A stretch of 64,000 bases of DNA from Anaerolineae bacterium (GCA_023954475.1 JAMLHW010000003.1:1-64000), one strand, 5' to 3'. Counted from the stretch's first letter, positions 16,393 through 26,063 are shown. Program-made: numbers and translations. The notes: generated by a model not told the origin, from the sequence alone.

Positions 16393-17538
16393 TTACTCTT
16401 TCAGCGCGTATGAAATCACATCGGCGACGGCTTGAGAACCGGCTTCGTTGAAGTGAACATCGTCGTAAAAATAAGCTTCAACGCCGTTGATGGCGGCGGC
16501 GAGATCAATGCATTCGACGTCGCGTTCCTGGCAGACCTGAAGCAGGCGCTGGTTGAATTGCGCCATGCCACTGGCGAGTGCCGCCGGTGTGTAGCGGGCG
16601 GTGGGTGCTTCGGCTGCGCCGACACGACCCATCCAGAGCAATGCCTCTGCTTCGGCCGAAATGTTCTCGCTCCAGACGTAAGGTTGCGTGATGAGAATCG
16701 GCCGAATGCCCTGTGCCTCTGCTTCGTCGATAAACGTATCCATATTGCGCTCGTACTGATCGAGGGCAGCGGTTAAATCGGGCAACGTATCGATGACTTC
16801 GGGAGCGGCCTGCAATTGTGCGCGACGCACGATGTAGTTTTCGCCGGCACTGTCTTCGGCGAGCGCATTTTGCGCCTGCTGCATCTGCTCAATGCGCCAC
16901 CATACCTTTTCGCCCAAATTCCATAGCGCCAGATTGGTCGGGAAAGGGCGCGGTACGTCTCTGTCGTACAGCGGGCGCGTGGAGAAGGCATTGTCCCAGA
17001 TTCGGCCGAATTGCTCAGGCGTATCGGCTGCCGCATCATACGTGTCGGGATTGTACAAGGCTGGCAGCATGTCGTTGACGCCAACCATCAGCAACACCGT
17101 GTCAATATCGTATTGCGGCACGAAATAGCGCAAATGATAGATGTGCTCGACGATGCCATGACCAGATCGGCCGATATTGCCAACCCAGATAGGAGGCTCT
17201 GCGCCTGCGGCATTGAGGTTCTGCTGCACGAGATACGGCCATGCTTCGCTGTCGTCGAGGTAACGGACTTGTGTCGTGCTACCGCCAATGGCTAAAATGT
17301 TCTCGTTGTCCGGATCATACGGGTCGCCGCGCACGCCATCCGCATTCATCGAGTAGACAGACACGCCCTCAATGCCCGGCATCGCCCCAGGTGCCGGTTC
17401 GAATTCCCAGCGCGCGTTGGGCGCCATCACCGTGTAAGGTGTATTGCGCGCCATGATGCGTACGCCAATTTCGACGATGATCAGGGCAACACACATGCCA
17501 CCCAGCATCAAAATAACGGGTATGAGCCATTTCTTCAT
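16393..17538 (-). CDS. Membrane-anchored SGNH/GDSL-like hydrolase
   Basis: A 381-residue protein with an N-terminal membrane helix (residues ~4-26) and an extracytoplasmic SGNH domain. Block I is AIGGSTTQVRYLDD (Ser nucleophile in GGST), block II GNIGRSGHGIVEH, block III MVGVNDMLPALYN and block V DDVHFNEAGSQAVADV with the DxxH pair. All four catalytic positions are present, unlike the SGNH gene at 8626. Likely role: de-O-acylation or acyl transfer on the exported polysaccharide. Confidence 0.85.
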   Translation of the reverse strand: MKKWLIPVILMLGGMCVALIIVEIGVRIMARNTPYTVMAPNARWEFEPAPGAMPGIEGVSVYSMNADGVRGDPYDPDNENILAIGGSTTQVRYLDDSEAWPYLVQQNLNAAGAEPPIWVGNIGRSGHGIVEHIYHLRYFVPQYDIDTVLLMVGVNDMLPALYNPDTYDAAADTPEQFGRIWDNAFSTRPLYDRDVPRPFPTNLALWNLGEKVWWRIEQMQQAQNALAEDSAGENYIVRRAQLQAAPEVIDTLPDLTAALDQYERNMDTFIDEAEAQGIRPILITQPYVWSENISAEAEALLWMGRVGAAEAPTARYTPAALASGMAQFNQRLLQVCQERDVECIDLAAAINGVEAYFYDDVHFNEAGSQAVADVISYALKE

Positions 17539-17581
17539 CAGATTTATTTCAAGAGCGCTTCGCAGCCTTGTTGGTTATGGC

Positions 17582-18373
17582 TTAGTCAATTGGCTTGATG
17601 ATCTGGAGCAGCTTCTGGTTGCCAACTCCTTTAACCATCGGTTTTGGAAAACCAACCTCGTTTTCCCAGAAAGCGGTGTCGTTGAATACGTCGATCACGG
17701 CGGGAATGTGCCCATCCTGGGAGAAAAGTGAGCCGCCGGGAGACAGTAACGGATAGAGATATTTGAGACACGTGCGGGTTGAAGATGCCAGATCGACATC
17801 GAGATAGGCAGCGGCGATTGGCTCGTCAAAACCGGGCATTGTATCTTCAAACCATCCCGGGACAAATTCACAGACGGCGATGTTGCCATTTAACTCTATA
17901 TTGTTCTTCACAGTGGGTAATGCGCCAGCATATTTTCCCGATGTAAAGGCTAAATCATGACCAAATATATCATTGTCGTAGTCGTCGTCTGTCGGTGGTA
18001 AACCGGCAAACGAATCAAAAATTACCAATCGACGGTTTGCCAGGGCAGTCGCCAGACTGAATTTGGCACTGCTGCCCCCTAGAAAACAACCTGCCTCGAC
18101 GATACAGCCAGGGGTATCAGCGCGTAGAGACGCGATTGCCTGCATGAACGCGAACGTTTCGCGTTGGCGATGGCGACAATCAATCGCGTCGGATATGGGG
18201 TAGGTCTGCCAGGCGATGGCGGCACGTTGTTGAATTGTTCCCGCATCGGCCGAAAAGACAAAGCGCAACCCGGCAAGCGTGTCCGATGGGTGACGCACAA
18301 TGTTAAACAAAGGCGTGACTACTTCTGGCATGTGGTTGCGGATTGCAGTTTTTGTTCGCTTCCAGATCGTCAT
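17582..18373 (-). CDS. TylF/MycF-like SAM-dependent O-methyltransferase
   Basis: About 263 residues. It contains the SAM site CIVEAGCFLGGSSAKFSL, an acidic strand end RRLVIFDSFAGLPPTD and the metal/sugar-binding AAAYLDVDLASSTRTCL, all typical of the TylF (macrocin O-methyltransferase) family that methylates sugar hydroxyls. Start is uncertain: ATG 18373 is used here; ATG 18397 or GTG 18412 would overlap the upstream gene. Predicted to methylate a sugar of the glycan in the cytoplasm. Confidence 0.8.
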   Translation of the reverse strand: MTIWKRTKTAIRNHMPEVVTPLFNIVRHPSDTLAGLRFVFSADAGTIQQRAAIAWQTYPISDAIDCRHRQRETFAFMQAIASLRADTPGCIVEAGCFLGGSSAKFSLATALANRRLVIFDSFAGLPPTDDDYDNDIFGHDLAFTSGKYAGALPTVKNNIELNGNIAVCEFVPGWFEDTMPGFDEPIAAAYLDVDLASSTRTCLKYLYPLLSPGGSLFSQDGHIPAVIDVFNDTAFWENEVGFPKPMVKGVGNQKLLQIIKPID

Positions 18374-18386
18374 CGAAACACTCGAT

Positions 18387-20330
18387 TTAGGCAGCATGTG
18401 CCGTAAAAACACAGACCAATGTTTGCCCCCTGTACTTCAAAGCGGGCCAGTGACACAGCTTGCTATCGACCGTGTGAATTGCCTCGTTACTAAACCAGAA
18501 ACGCGGCACTCCGTACAAGTGCAGCGGCGGAAACAACGTGCTGGCTCGTGATCGCTGTAGTCTAAAGCCACATTGCTCGACCAATTGAATCCAATCGTCA
18601 AGAGGCATGCGCTGATTGTGCCAGTCTGGATCCCAGACGGGCGGCTCCCGTTTTGGCGTTTTATTGAATACGATTCGGCCGATTGTGTGCGCCAAACCGG
18701 TGTAAAAATCGTGCATCGCCGGAAAGGTAATCAGCAGCTCTCCTCCTGGTTTAAGCAGGCGATTGATCTCGCGGCACAGTTGCCGCGGATCTTCGACGTG
18801 TTCAGCGATGTCGATGGCAATGGCGTGATCAAATGTGGCGTCGGGAAGCGGTATGTGTTCGACGTTGGCTTGCAGCGTCGTGTAATTGTCGATGCCCCGG
18901 GCGGCGATTGCTTGCTGCGACAATGCAAGCCGGTCTGCATTGATGTCGACGCCGACCATTGCCGCGTACTGTCCGTTGTAAGAGATAGCTTGCGGACCTA
19001 GACCGCACCCGACGTTGAGCACGTGGGCATTCGGCCGAAACTGGAAAAATTCCGGATACACGCGTCCAGACAGTAATTTTCCCGCCAGAAACGCAAAATC
19101 TGCTGCATCGTCGTGGGCTGGATCAAAGAATGCTAACATTTGTGTGGCGCGTTGTTCCATGCTGTAGCTACGTGATTTACTGTATGCATTGGCCGCAATT
19201 TTACGTGCCAATGCGCCATCTTGCATCAATTGTTGCACGGCTGCGGCCAAAGCAACCGGATTTTCGGGTGGGATGAGCAAGGCGTCTTCGCCGTCGCTCA
19301 CGATTTCGCGCACGGTGAGCAGGTCTGAGGCGATTATCGGCCGATTGGCGCTCATGTATTGAAACAGCTTCAACGGCGAGACGAAGTATTTTGCGCGAAT
19401 CGCGCCCGTGTGCGGCATGACGAGCAAGTCGGCACGCGCAAACAACGCTGGCAGCCTGTACGGTGGCACAAAGCCGTGGAAGATGACGCGCTCGTCCAGA
19501 TGCAATGTCGTCACCAATGCGCGAATCCGTTCGTAATCAGGATCGCCTGTGCCACCGCCACCGACGATGTGCAAAGTCACCTCTGGCACCAGCGCCAATG
19601 CCTGAATGGCGACGTCCAAACCGCTGAAATAATAGTAATTGCCGACAAAATAGATGTCGTGTAGCGGCTTGCCCAGTGGGAGCGGGCTACTTTCAAACAG
19701 GGTTGCACCAGATGGAATGACTGTCAGCGGTGATACGCGCCCCCATTTGGCTGTGAGTAGCTGACGCAGTGTTTCCGAAATAACGATGATGCCGTCTGCA
19801 TTGTGGTAAATCCAGCGCGCAAAGTCGAAGCGCGGCTGGGTTGTCAGCAGTTCGCGTTCCGGCACGTGATTGAGGTAACCAATCTCGTGAAATTCGTAGA
19901 TGCAGCGAAATGGAAAAAAGCGCTTGAAGAGCAGGTAAAATAGCGGGAAGCGTTCACCGCGCAGCCAGAGGATGTCATAGTTGTGCTTTTCGGCCGAAAA
20001 GACCAGTTTCACCACCCGCCAGATATGAAACAACAAGCCCCAGAGCGCAACACCCAATGCACCAGTCGGAGCGGCGAAAGGATATGCATTTTCGGCCGAA
20101 AATGGATTGGCGTAAAAGCGAATGTCCAGCGTCGGTATCGCTTCGAAGCCGAAGAAATCGAGGACGTCCTGCTTGCTGCTGAAAGTGCCGGTACAGAGGT
20201 GCAGCGTGACCGATGCGCCTGCCTGGGCCAATGCCGCGCAGACGCGGATCGACTGTTGCACACCCGCGCTACGGGCGTCGGCTGCCATGTAGAGGTTGAA
20301 TGCGATGCGTAGCTTGGAACGGGATGACAT
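18387..20330 (-). CDS. Two-domain glycosyltransferase (GT4)-methyltransferase fusion
   Basis: A 647-residue fusion. Residues ~1-390 form a GT4 enzyme (YFVGNYYYFSGLDVAIQAL and GFVPPYRLPALFARADLLV, then SPLKLFQYMSANRPIIAS in the donor site). Residues ~405-647 form a class I SAM methyltransferase with VLNVGCGLGPQAISY (~430-445) and AIDIAEHVEDP. One protein could add a sugar and methylate it or the neighbouring residue. It is four nucleotides after the preceding GT4 gene. Domains are joined without a long linker or stop, so it is a true fusion. Confidence 0.88.
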   Translation of the reverse strand: MSSRSKLRIAFNLYMAADARSAGVQQSIRVCAALAQAGASVTLHLCTGTFSSKQDVLDFFGFEAIPTLDIRFYANPFSAENAYPFAAPTGALGVALWGLLFHIWRVVKLVFSAEKHNYDILWLRGERFPLFYLLFKRFFPFRCIYEFHEIGYLNHVPERELLTTQPRFDFARWIYHNADGIIVISETLRQLLTAKWGRVSPLTVIPSGATLFESSPLPLGKPLHDIYFVGNYYYFSGLDVAIQALALVPEVTLHIVGGGGTGDPDYERIRALVTTLHLDERVIFHGFVPPYRLPALFARADLLVMPHTGAIRAKYFVSPLKLFQYMSANRPIIASDLLTVREIVSDGEDALLIPPENPVALAAAVQQLMQDGALARKIAANAYSKSRSYSMEQRATQMLAFFDPAHDDAADFAFLAGKLLSGRVYPEFFQFRPNAHVLNVGCGLGPQAISYNGQYAAMVGVDINADRLALSQQAIAARGIDNYTTLQANVEHIPLPDATFDHAIAIDIAEHVEDPRQLCREINRLLKPGGELLITFPAMHDFYTGLAHTIGRIVFNKTPKREPPVWDPDWHNQRMPLDDWIQLVEQCGFRLQRSRASTLFPPLHLYGVPRFWFSNEAIHTVDSKLCHWPALKYRGQTLVCVFTAHAA

Positions 20331-20334
20331 TGTA

Positions 20335-21510
20335 TCAGGTGCGGATCAACTTGGCGTACATCGCGGCAGATTGTTCGATGCTGTAGCGCGTGCGGGCGAG
20401 GTGGGCGAGTTTGATGCTGAGGTCGTGGCGAGTATCGGCCGAATCGATCAACCTCTGGATTTCCTGCGCCAATTCGGCCGAATCGTCAGGGTTGAAGAAT
20501 CGGCCGAGATCGTCGGGAAACATCGCGCGCAACTGAGGTAAATCGCTGCAAATCGTCGGTAAGCCACACGCCATCGCTTCCAGCACAGCGTTGGACATAC
20601 CTTCATCAAAATACGACGGCAGGACAAATAGATCGGCTGCCTGCAAATAAGTGGCGACATTGGCCACATCATCGCGCAATGCCACACATTCGGTCAGACT
20701 GTTTTCTTGGATGAATGCTGTCAACTCGTTTTTGATGGTCGCACTCTGCTGCTGGTCCTGTGTTGCGCCCAGGATCAGGAAAAAAACGTTGGAATCGAGT
20801 TGTGCGGCGGCGCGGGGCAGGGCGATCAGATTTTTGGCCGCGACGTAGCGACTCGTGGTGATGACGATTGTTTTGTCAACGGGCAGGTTGAGTTTTGAAC
20901 GGAGTTGCTGGCGTTTTTCGGCCGAAACTGGCTTAAACCGCTCGGTATCGACGCCGTTGTACACCATAATCGCATTATCGAGTCCCAACTGCTGTGCGTG
21001 GGCTTGAATCGGCGCAGATTGCGTCGTGATGCTGGCCGCGCTGGCAAAAATGCGCCGCCACAAGCTGGCCGGGAGAACAATGCGCTTGAGCCGTTCTGCG
21101 CCAGTTGCGTGGTTCTCACCCAGCAAATAGTCGAGCGACCCTGCCATCGTCGTGCGCACGATAAACGGCGTGCGGGTCAGACGTGATGCAATGAATGTGG
21201 GCAACAGGTCGGGCCAGTAGTAAACGGGGGCGACGAGGATGGCATCGGCCGAGTTTCCATGCCGAATCAAATAGGCCATTGCACTCAGCGCAAACAGCAG
21301 CTTGGACACAATGCGCAGCGGAAAGTAACCAAAGCGACGTACGGCGACACCTTCCATGGCTTCGCGTTTGACTGTGTTTGGTAGACGGCGTGTGAGGACC
21401 GTAACAGTGTAGCCGTTTTGAGCCAGAAATCGGCCGATGGCCTGCACGTTTTTTTGCGCACCGCCGAGTCGCGGCAGATACGTGTCGATCACGATCACCA
21501 GATTCAGCAT
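20335..21510 (-). CDS. Glycosyltransferase family 4
   Basis: A GT-B fold enzyme of 391 residues from ATG 21510 (MLNLVIVIDTYLPRLGGAQK). Donor-site features: TIVITTSRYVAAKNL and, near the C-terminus, LPSYFDEGMSNAVLEAMACG, which contains the EGMSNAVLE E-x7-E motif intact. A TTG seven codons upstream is possible but lies deep in the GT2 gene. The ATG overlaps the GT2 stop. It uses a nucleotide sugar in the cytoplasm. Confidence 0.88.
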   Translation of the reverse strand: MLNLVIVIDTYLPRLGGAQKNVQAIGRFLAQNGYTVTVLTRRLPNTVKREAMEGVAVRRFGYFPLRIVSKLLFALSAMAYLIRHGNSADAILVAPVYYWPDLLPTFIASRLTRTPFIVRTTMAGSLDYLLGENHATGAERLKRIVLPASLWRRIFASAASITTQSAPIQAHAQQLGLDNAIMVYNGVDTERFKPVSAEKRQQLRSKLNLPVDKTIVITTSRYVAAKNLIALPRAAAQLDSNVFFLILGATQDQQQSATIKNELTAFIQENSLTECVALRDDVANVATYLQAADLFVLPSYFDEGMSNAVLEAMACGLPTICSDLPQLRAMFPDDLGRFFNPDDSAELAQEIQRLIDSADTRHDLSIKLAHLARTRYSIEQSAAMYAKLIRT

Positions 21511-22529
21511 AGCGGGCGTATCAGCCGCCAATACGCGTTAAAGATACCGTTGTAGGCGCGATACAGGCGACGCAACAAGCCATGATTCACGAATGTATCT
21601 GGCACATACATTTCACCCGCATGAAGCCAGTCGCGGTCGCGCACTGTTTTCATGCGCTGGAAGCGGCGACGTTTCGCCAGTATGTGCGGCAGCATGCGTA
21701 GCACATCGAAATTGGCGCGTATGTAATCGCGCAAGGCTCCTTTGAGCGTGACCAGCGCCATTTGCGACAACTCGAACAGTAGCAGCATCGGCCAGATCAG
21801 CAGCAACGTGCGCCAGCTATACAGTTTGAGAATGAATTGCCAGCGGTCGCGCACCTGGCGGTAAACGTGCGACGTGCCGCGATACTTGCCTTTGTGCAGG
21901 GCAATTGTGCCGGGAACATTGATGCATTGATAGCCGGCCGTCGTCGCCCGCGCCATGAAGTCGCCATCGTCCCAATTGATGAAATAATCTTCATCGAAAC
22001 CACCGAGCTGCAGCGCAATCTCGCGTCGTAGCAGCATGGCTGCCCCGGCCACTACGTCGAATGGTTCATAACGCGGTCGCGGCAGAGCCGGATTCGGCTT
22101 TTCGCGCGCAATCAAGGCACAGACGAAATGGATCCAGCCGCCGTTGTAGTGGTGGACATCGGGCACAGCCGGATCGTCAAATTCGGGATGGGCGACAGCC
22201 GCGTCGGGCAACTCGTCCATGATGCTGACGAGATGCGCCAGCATGTCGGGTTCGAAGACGATGTCGTTGTCCATCAAGAAGACGTACTCGCCTGTGGCGC
22301 GAGCCAAAACGGCGTTGCGTGCGTAGTTGGGACCGATATTCCTATCCATGCGCAGTGCGGTGACATCGGGGCAGTTGTCGATCACCCATTCGTAGCTGCC
22401 GTCTGTCGATTGATTGTCGACGACGATGACGTTTTTGGCTGGGTAGTCGAGTAAACGCAGTGATTCAATCGTTTGCGGCAGGGTTGTCAGGCCGTTGTAG
22501 TTTATGATGCCGATTGTGATTGGTTCCAT
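21504..22529 (-). CDS. Glycosyltransferase family 2
   Basis: A 341-residue GT-A enzyme. It has TIGIINYNGLTTLPQTIESL (donor-binding start), VVDNQSTDGS and the metal-binding DXD-like VFLMDNDIVFEPDML, then a long hydrophobic stretch near residues ~235-260, suggesting membrane association. It resembles rhamnosyltransferase-like GT2 enzymes of O-antigen clusters. Its start and stop overlap the flanking genes by a few bases. Confidence 0.88.
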   Translation of the reverse strand: MEPITIGIINYNGLTTLPQTIESLRLLDYPAKNVIVVDNQSTDGSYEWVIDNCPDVTALRMDRNIGPNYARNAVLARATGEYVFLMDNDIVFEPDMLAHLVSIMDELPDAAVAHPEFDDPAVPDVHHYNGGWIHFVCALIAREKPNPALPRPRYEPFDVVAGAAMLLRREIALQLGGFDEDYFINWDDGDFMARATTAGYQCINVPGTIALHKGKYRGTSHVYRQVRDRWQFILKLYSWRTLLLIWPMLLLFELSQMALVTLKGALRDYIRANFDVLRMLPHILAKRRRFQRMKTVRDRDWLHAGEMYVPDTFVNHGLLRRLYRAYNGIFNAYWRLIRPLC

Positions 22530-23662
22530 CAGTAGGTGTCGAGCGCCTGTGCGCGGCGTTTTAGTTTGCGCATAAAAACCGAGGAGAGTGAATGCCGTCC
22601 TGTACCAGGCAAGCGCATGAGGTAGTCGTCCTTGAGGCGGGGGATGAAAAACGGGGATTGATTCGGCCGATTGGTTCGTCTGCCAGGCACTTCCACCCAG
22701 AAATTGCTTTCATAGCCGAGTTCGCTGCTGATCTGAACGGCCATATCGCTGCCGGTGCCATAGGGATAGCACAAATGCGTGATCGGTTTGTCGAGTTTTT
22801 CTTCGAGGATTGACTTTGACCGCGCCAGATTGACGCTGATCAATGCGCGTGTCTCGCTTTCAGGCGCAAAAGTCGGTTGAGACGCACGCTGTGCTGATTT
22901 GAAAACGGTTGTCAATGTTTCACGCCAGTCAGGTTGCTCGAAAAAATGGATGCCACCGTTGTCGTTCACATATGCGACACAGGCCTGGCGAACATGCTGG
23001 TCGTCACAATAGCGCGGTTGACCGGCAAGCTGGGGCGCATACATGTAAATCGGTGTGCCCCAGCGCAGTTGGTTGGTGAATTGTGTGCCGTCATTCAGCC
23101 AGGGAATGTCGAGGCCGAGCGGGTTGGCGTCGAAACCGGGATGGTAAAAATCGATGCGTTTCGGCCGAATAAAGACCTGTGCGTGATAATGACTGTGTGA
23201 TTGGATATCGAATACACCGCTCCGCTCCATCGCACGCAGTTCAGGCCAGGATAGCCACGTTTTTGCGCCTGTTCGCCTTTGTGGTTCTGCCTTGATGTAG
23301 TTTGGTACGACGAAACCAGTTGCTGTGAAGCTGTATTGCTCCAGGAGCGGTAAGGCGGTGTCGTACCAACTGATGTCGCCATCATCGAATGTCAGCAGGA
23401 CAGTCGGTTGCGCTGGTTGCCACGTCCCTTGCAGAAACGCCATGAATTGCGACAAGGTTGCGGTCTGGTAGCCGTTGGCTTTGAGATAGGCGAGCTGCGC
23501 AGCGAAATTCGGCCGATGCACTGTGTGAAACATAAACACGGGGATTTCGTCACAGGTTGGTTTCGGCCGAAGCGCCGTGACAAAAGGTGGATAACGTTGA
23601 GTTAACAAGCGCCGTGCTTCATTGGGGCTTTCTTGCAGCCCTTTGAGCAATTTTTCTCTCAT
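22529..23662 (-). CDS. Polysaccharide deacetylase (NodB/CE4 family)
   Basis: A 377-residue protein with CE4 motif 1 VLLTFDDGDISW (residues ~88-99), motif 2 IQSHSHYHAQ with the metal His pair, and a later CYPYGTGSD (motif 3-like). It removes N-acetyl groups from a polysaccharide or from lipid-linked GlcNAc. No signal peptide is visible, so cytoplasmic or unconventional location is possible. Start: ATG 23662 overlapping the upstream TGA (ATGA); the frame is open to 23704 without a better start. Confidence 0.88.
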   Translation of the reverse strand: MREKLLKGLQESPNEARRLLTQRYPPFVTALRPKPTCDEIPVFMFHTVHRPNFAAQLAYLKANGYQTATLSQFMAFLQGTWQPAQPTVLLTFDDGDISWYDTALPLLEQYSFTATGFVVPNYIKAEPQRRTGAKTWLSWPELRAMERSGVFDIQSHSHYHAQVFIRPKRIDFYHPGFDANPLGLDIPWLNDGTQFTNQLRWGTPIYMYAPQLAGQPRYCDDQHVRQACVAYVNDNGGIHFFEQPDWRETLTTVFKSAQRASQPTFAPESETRALISVNLARSKSILEEKLDKPITHLCYPYGTGSDMAVQISSELGYESNFWVEVPGRRTNRPNQSPFFIPRLKDDYLMRLPGTGRHSLSSVFMRKLKRRAQALDTY

Positions 23663-24396
23663 CTGGTTTGCGCCGTATTGTGGAGTAGCGTTAAACGATA
23701 CCACGGCGACAGTTCATCTCCCTCCGTGACAAACCCAGAGCATTCGATAAACGTGTTGTGAATGGTTCGCGCCCCGAATTCCTTCAATGCCAGACCCATA
23801 TCATCATCATTTTGGCATCGATGATGTACCAATAACAAATAGCTCTGAGGTGCGACCCATGCGATAATGCGTTCGACGATGTCAGACAATTGCTCTTTGG
23901 GGAAATAGGATAAGAGTTCGGAACAAAACACGAGATCAAATTCCCCTGTCGCGAATTCGATTGCTCTTACATCGCCCTGCAGATAACGGATGTTTGTGGC
24001 GTTGTCATTGGCTTTTTGTGCACGCTGGATGGCAAGATCTGAGATGTCGAACGCTGTCACCTGGTCAGAAATTTCTGCTAGATAATGGGTCAAAAGCCCC
24101 TCACCGCATCCTATCTCCAGGGCATTATTCGCGTGATAGCCATTCAGCAACGCGAATGCCTGATCGTATTTGTTTGTTCCGGGTTCTTTGCTGAGCTCTT
24201 TCGAAATCTGATACGGGTCGGATGTCAAATAGACATAGTTGAAATAGGCACGTGAAACATATTGATTGTCTTTAAGCAATTTGCGTAGCGGTGTGTGATT
24301 GATTAGGCGATGAAGAAATGCTGAACGAATCATTATTTTGCGAACCGTGGCAAGAGTCTGAGAGAAAAGTTCGATATCGTACCGTACTTCATTCAA
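23659..24396 (-). CDS. Class I SAM-dependent methyltransferase (NodS-like)
   Basis: A 245-residue enzyme with NALEIGCGEGLLTHYLAE (SAM loop), VTAFDISDLAI and FDLVFCSELLSYFPKEQL. This order and spacing match the NodS-like N-methyltransferases found beside NodB-type deacetylases, which methylate the freed amino sugar; that pairing is seen here (ATGA overlap with the deacetylase). The start is probably TTG 24396 with an AGGAA site; the next in-frame ATG is 24333, which would drop 21 residues outside the conserved domain. Confidence 0.75.
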   Translation of the reverse strand: MNEVRYDIELFSQTLATVRKIMIRSAFLHRLINHTPLRKLLKDNQYVSRAYFNYVYLTSDPYQISKELSKEPGTNKYDQAFALLNGYHANNALEIGCGEGLLTHYLAEISDQVTAFDISDLAIQRAQKANDNATNIRYLQGDVRAIEFATGEFDLVFCSELLSYFPKEQLSDIVERIIAWVAPQSYLLLVHHRCQNDDDMGLALKEFGARTIHNTFIECSGFVTEGDELSPWYRLTLLHNTAQTR

Positions 24397-24743
24397 GCTA
24401 TTCCTGAGTTAAATCACTGTATGCTGCGCTAATGAGCAAGAGCGGGGCAAGCTCCGCCCTCCTGACACAGGCACCGTTTGATTATAAAGCCGAACCATTA
24501 TAATGCGATTTGCTAGTCGACGTGCAATTCCTGCCCCATCCCGTATTGTTGGCATAGGCAAAACGGTCTCAATTGCGACTTGGCGCGATCGTAGATGGAT
24601 TTTTCACGCGAGTAAACGCGCTCGTACCGCAAATTTCTAAATCTCTGAGTTGGAGCGCGATCATCGTGGTTGCTGCATCACTGGTGAGCAGGATGCTGGC
24701 GTTCCTGGAACCCCTCAAATCCATAAAATCAGCGAACTGGTTG
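24397..24743. other. Intergenic region with no gene recognised
   Basis: 347 nt between the NodS-like gene and the DUF457 gene, splitting the glycan region into two transcription blocks. Short open frames on both strands are not supported by codon pattern or ribosome sites. It holds an imperfect GC hairpin at about 24442-24457 and AT-rich stretches resembling -10 elements near 24481-24503, from which the downstream (lower coordinate) block may be transcribed. No TCGGCCGA octamer is present in it. Confidence 0.5.
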
Positions 24744-25298
24744 CTAGTCACCTTGCGCAATGTGCCAGAAGCGCAGGGCTATGATTCCAGCACCGACGAC
24801 AGCGGTTAACAGAGCCAGCTCGGAAGTGACCGTCCAAAGATGATGCCAGGTGATCCATCCTTGTGACCAGCGAACGCCATAGAATAGTTGGATGGGTGAT
24901 GTAAACCGTTCAGCTGAAAAGGGCCACAGCAGCATGACACCGCGCCCACCGGTCGAGAAATCCATAAAAATGTGTAGCAGATAGCTGATCAACGCCAGCA
25001 AAAACGCCGGACGCCAGCGATACCAGCCCGTTGTGCGCCCGATTCCACCAATGAAGGCGGAGATGCCTAGACCGACAACGACACTGTTTGTGATTGTATT
25101 GTGGAATCGGCCGAAATTGCCGACCAAAATTCCTGGCAAGATATCCAAATCCGGTAGCATGGACAGACAAAGCGTCGCCGCCAGTAACGGGATAGTCGCT
25201 TTGTGATAGCTCAGTTCTGACTGTTCGACTGGTTTTTTCGGCCGAACGATGCGATAGGCAACGTAACCGACAGCGAGATGGGCAATTGGAGAAGGCAT
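24744..25298 (-). CDS. DUF457/YdjM-type membrane-bound metal-dependent hydrolase
   Basis: A 184-residue membrane protein with MPSPIAHLAVGYVAY at the start, MLPDLDILPG, NFGRFHNTITNS and LLHIFMDFSTGGRG. These conserved His/Asp clusters between helices define the DUF457 inner-membrane hydrolase family. The histidines could bind metal; substrates are unknown. Three nucleotides separate its start from the acyltransferase stop. Confidence 0.85.
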   Translation of the reverse strand: MPSPIAHLAVGYVAYRIVRPKKPVEQSELSYHKATIPLLAATLCLSMLPDLDILPGILVGNFGRFHNTITNSVVVGLGISAFIGGIGRTTGWYRWRPAFLLALISYLLHIFMDFSTGGRGVMLLWPFSAERFTSPIQLFYGVRWSQGWITWHHLWTVTSELALLTAVVGAGIIALRFWHIAQGD

Positions 25299-25301
25299 GG
25301 A

Positions 25302-26063
25302 TTATTGGCTGCGAAGCTGTTTAACTTGAGCCGGTACGCCCACAGCGACTGCATAGTCGGGCAAATCCCTGGTAACGACCGAGCCTGCACCGACGATACA
25401 TCCCTGACCGATAGACACGCCGTCAAGGACAATCACGCCGGCACCGAGCCACGATCCGGCCCCAATTTTGACCGGACCGAGCGAATAAACGCCCTGATCG
25501 AGAATCGGCCGATGCAAATTATTGTTGTGATAACGTCCGCCTCCGATGTAACAATTAGCTGCGATCAAAACGGACTCAGCCAATTCTACACCGCCAACCG
25601 ACGTGATCACGGTATTCGGTCCAATATCACATCTTGCACCGATAGTCACTGCGCCGACCTTGCCCTGCACGATGCAGTTGCGAGAAATAATCACGTCGTC
25701 ACCGATGGTAACACCAGCCAGGTCTGTTCCCGCTGCGTCGAGTAAGGTGTAATCGTCGATGGCGACACAGTTGCCCAGCATCATGCGTCCCGGATGGCGC
25801 AGGACGACGCCTTTGCCCAGAATCAGACCACCACCGACCTGGCCAAACAAACCGCGGTAGACTATTTTGCGCAGCGCGTAGCCCAAACCTCCGGTGAGAT
25901 TGCTGAGCAGCAGCATGGCAAGTTCAAAGTGAAGCAGTCGCCATCCTGAAACGTTGCCTGCTGCTTTGAGTTTGTAGCGCTGCAGCGCAGTTTGTCGCTC
26001 ACTGTGCAGTGCGTCAGAAAGCGATTGTTTGTCTATGCGGATTTTTTCGGCCGAATCGGTCAT
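25302..26063 (-). CDS. Left-handed beta-helix (hexapeptide repeat) acyltransferase
   Basis: A 253-residue protein with about eight imperfect hexapeptide turns ([LIV]GxxxxI pattern) from residue ~85, for example VTIGDDVIISRNCIVQGKVG, VTIGARCDIGPNTVI and VKIGAGSWLGAGVIVLDG. It ends VVTRDLPDYAVAVGVPAQV, the usual cap of O- or N-acyltransferases of the LbH fold. Likely transfers an acetyl group from acetyl-CoA to a sugar. Its ATG (26063) follows the SGNH/He-PIG gene by 22 nt. Confidence 0.85.
   Translation of the reverse strand: MTDSAEKIRIDKQSLSDALHSERQTALQRYKLKAAGNVSGWRLLHFELAMLLLSNLTGGLGYALRKIVYRGLFGQVGGGLILGKGVVLRHPGRMMLGNCVAIDDYTLLDAAGTDLAGVTIGDDVIISRNCIVQGKVGAVTIGARCDIGPNTVITSVGGVELAESVLIAANCYIGGGRYHNNNLHRPILDQGVYSLGPVKIGAGSWLGAGVIVLDGVSIGQGCIVGAGSVVTRDLPDYAVAVGVPAQVKQLRSQ

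Noticed and set aside
24569-24809. Short frames on both strands in the 24.4-24.7 kb gap
   Set aside because: No start signals and no recognised protein; treated as non-coding.
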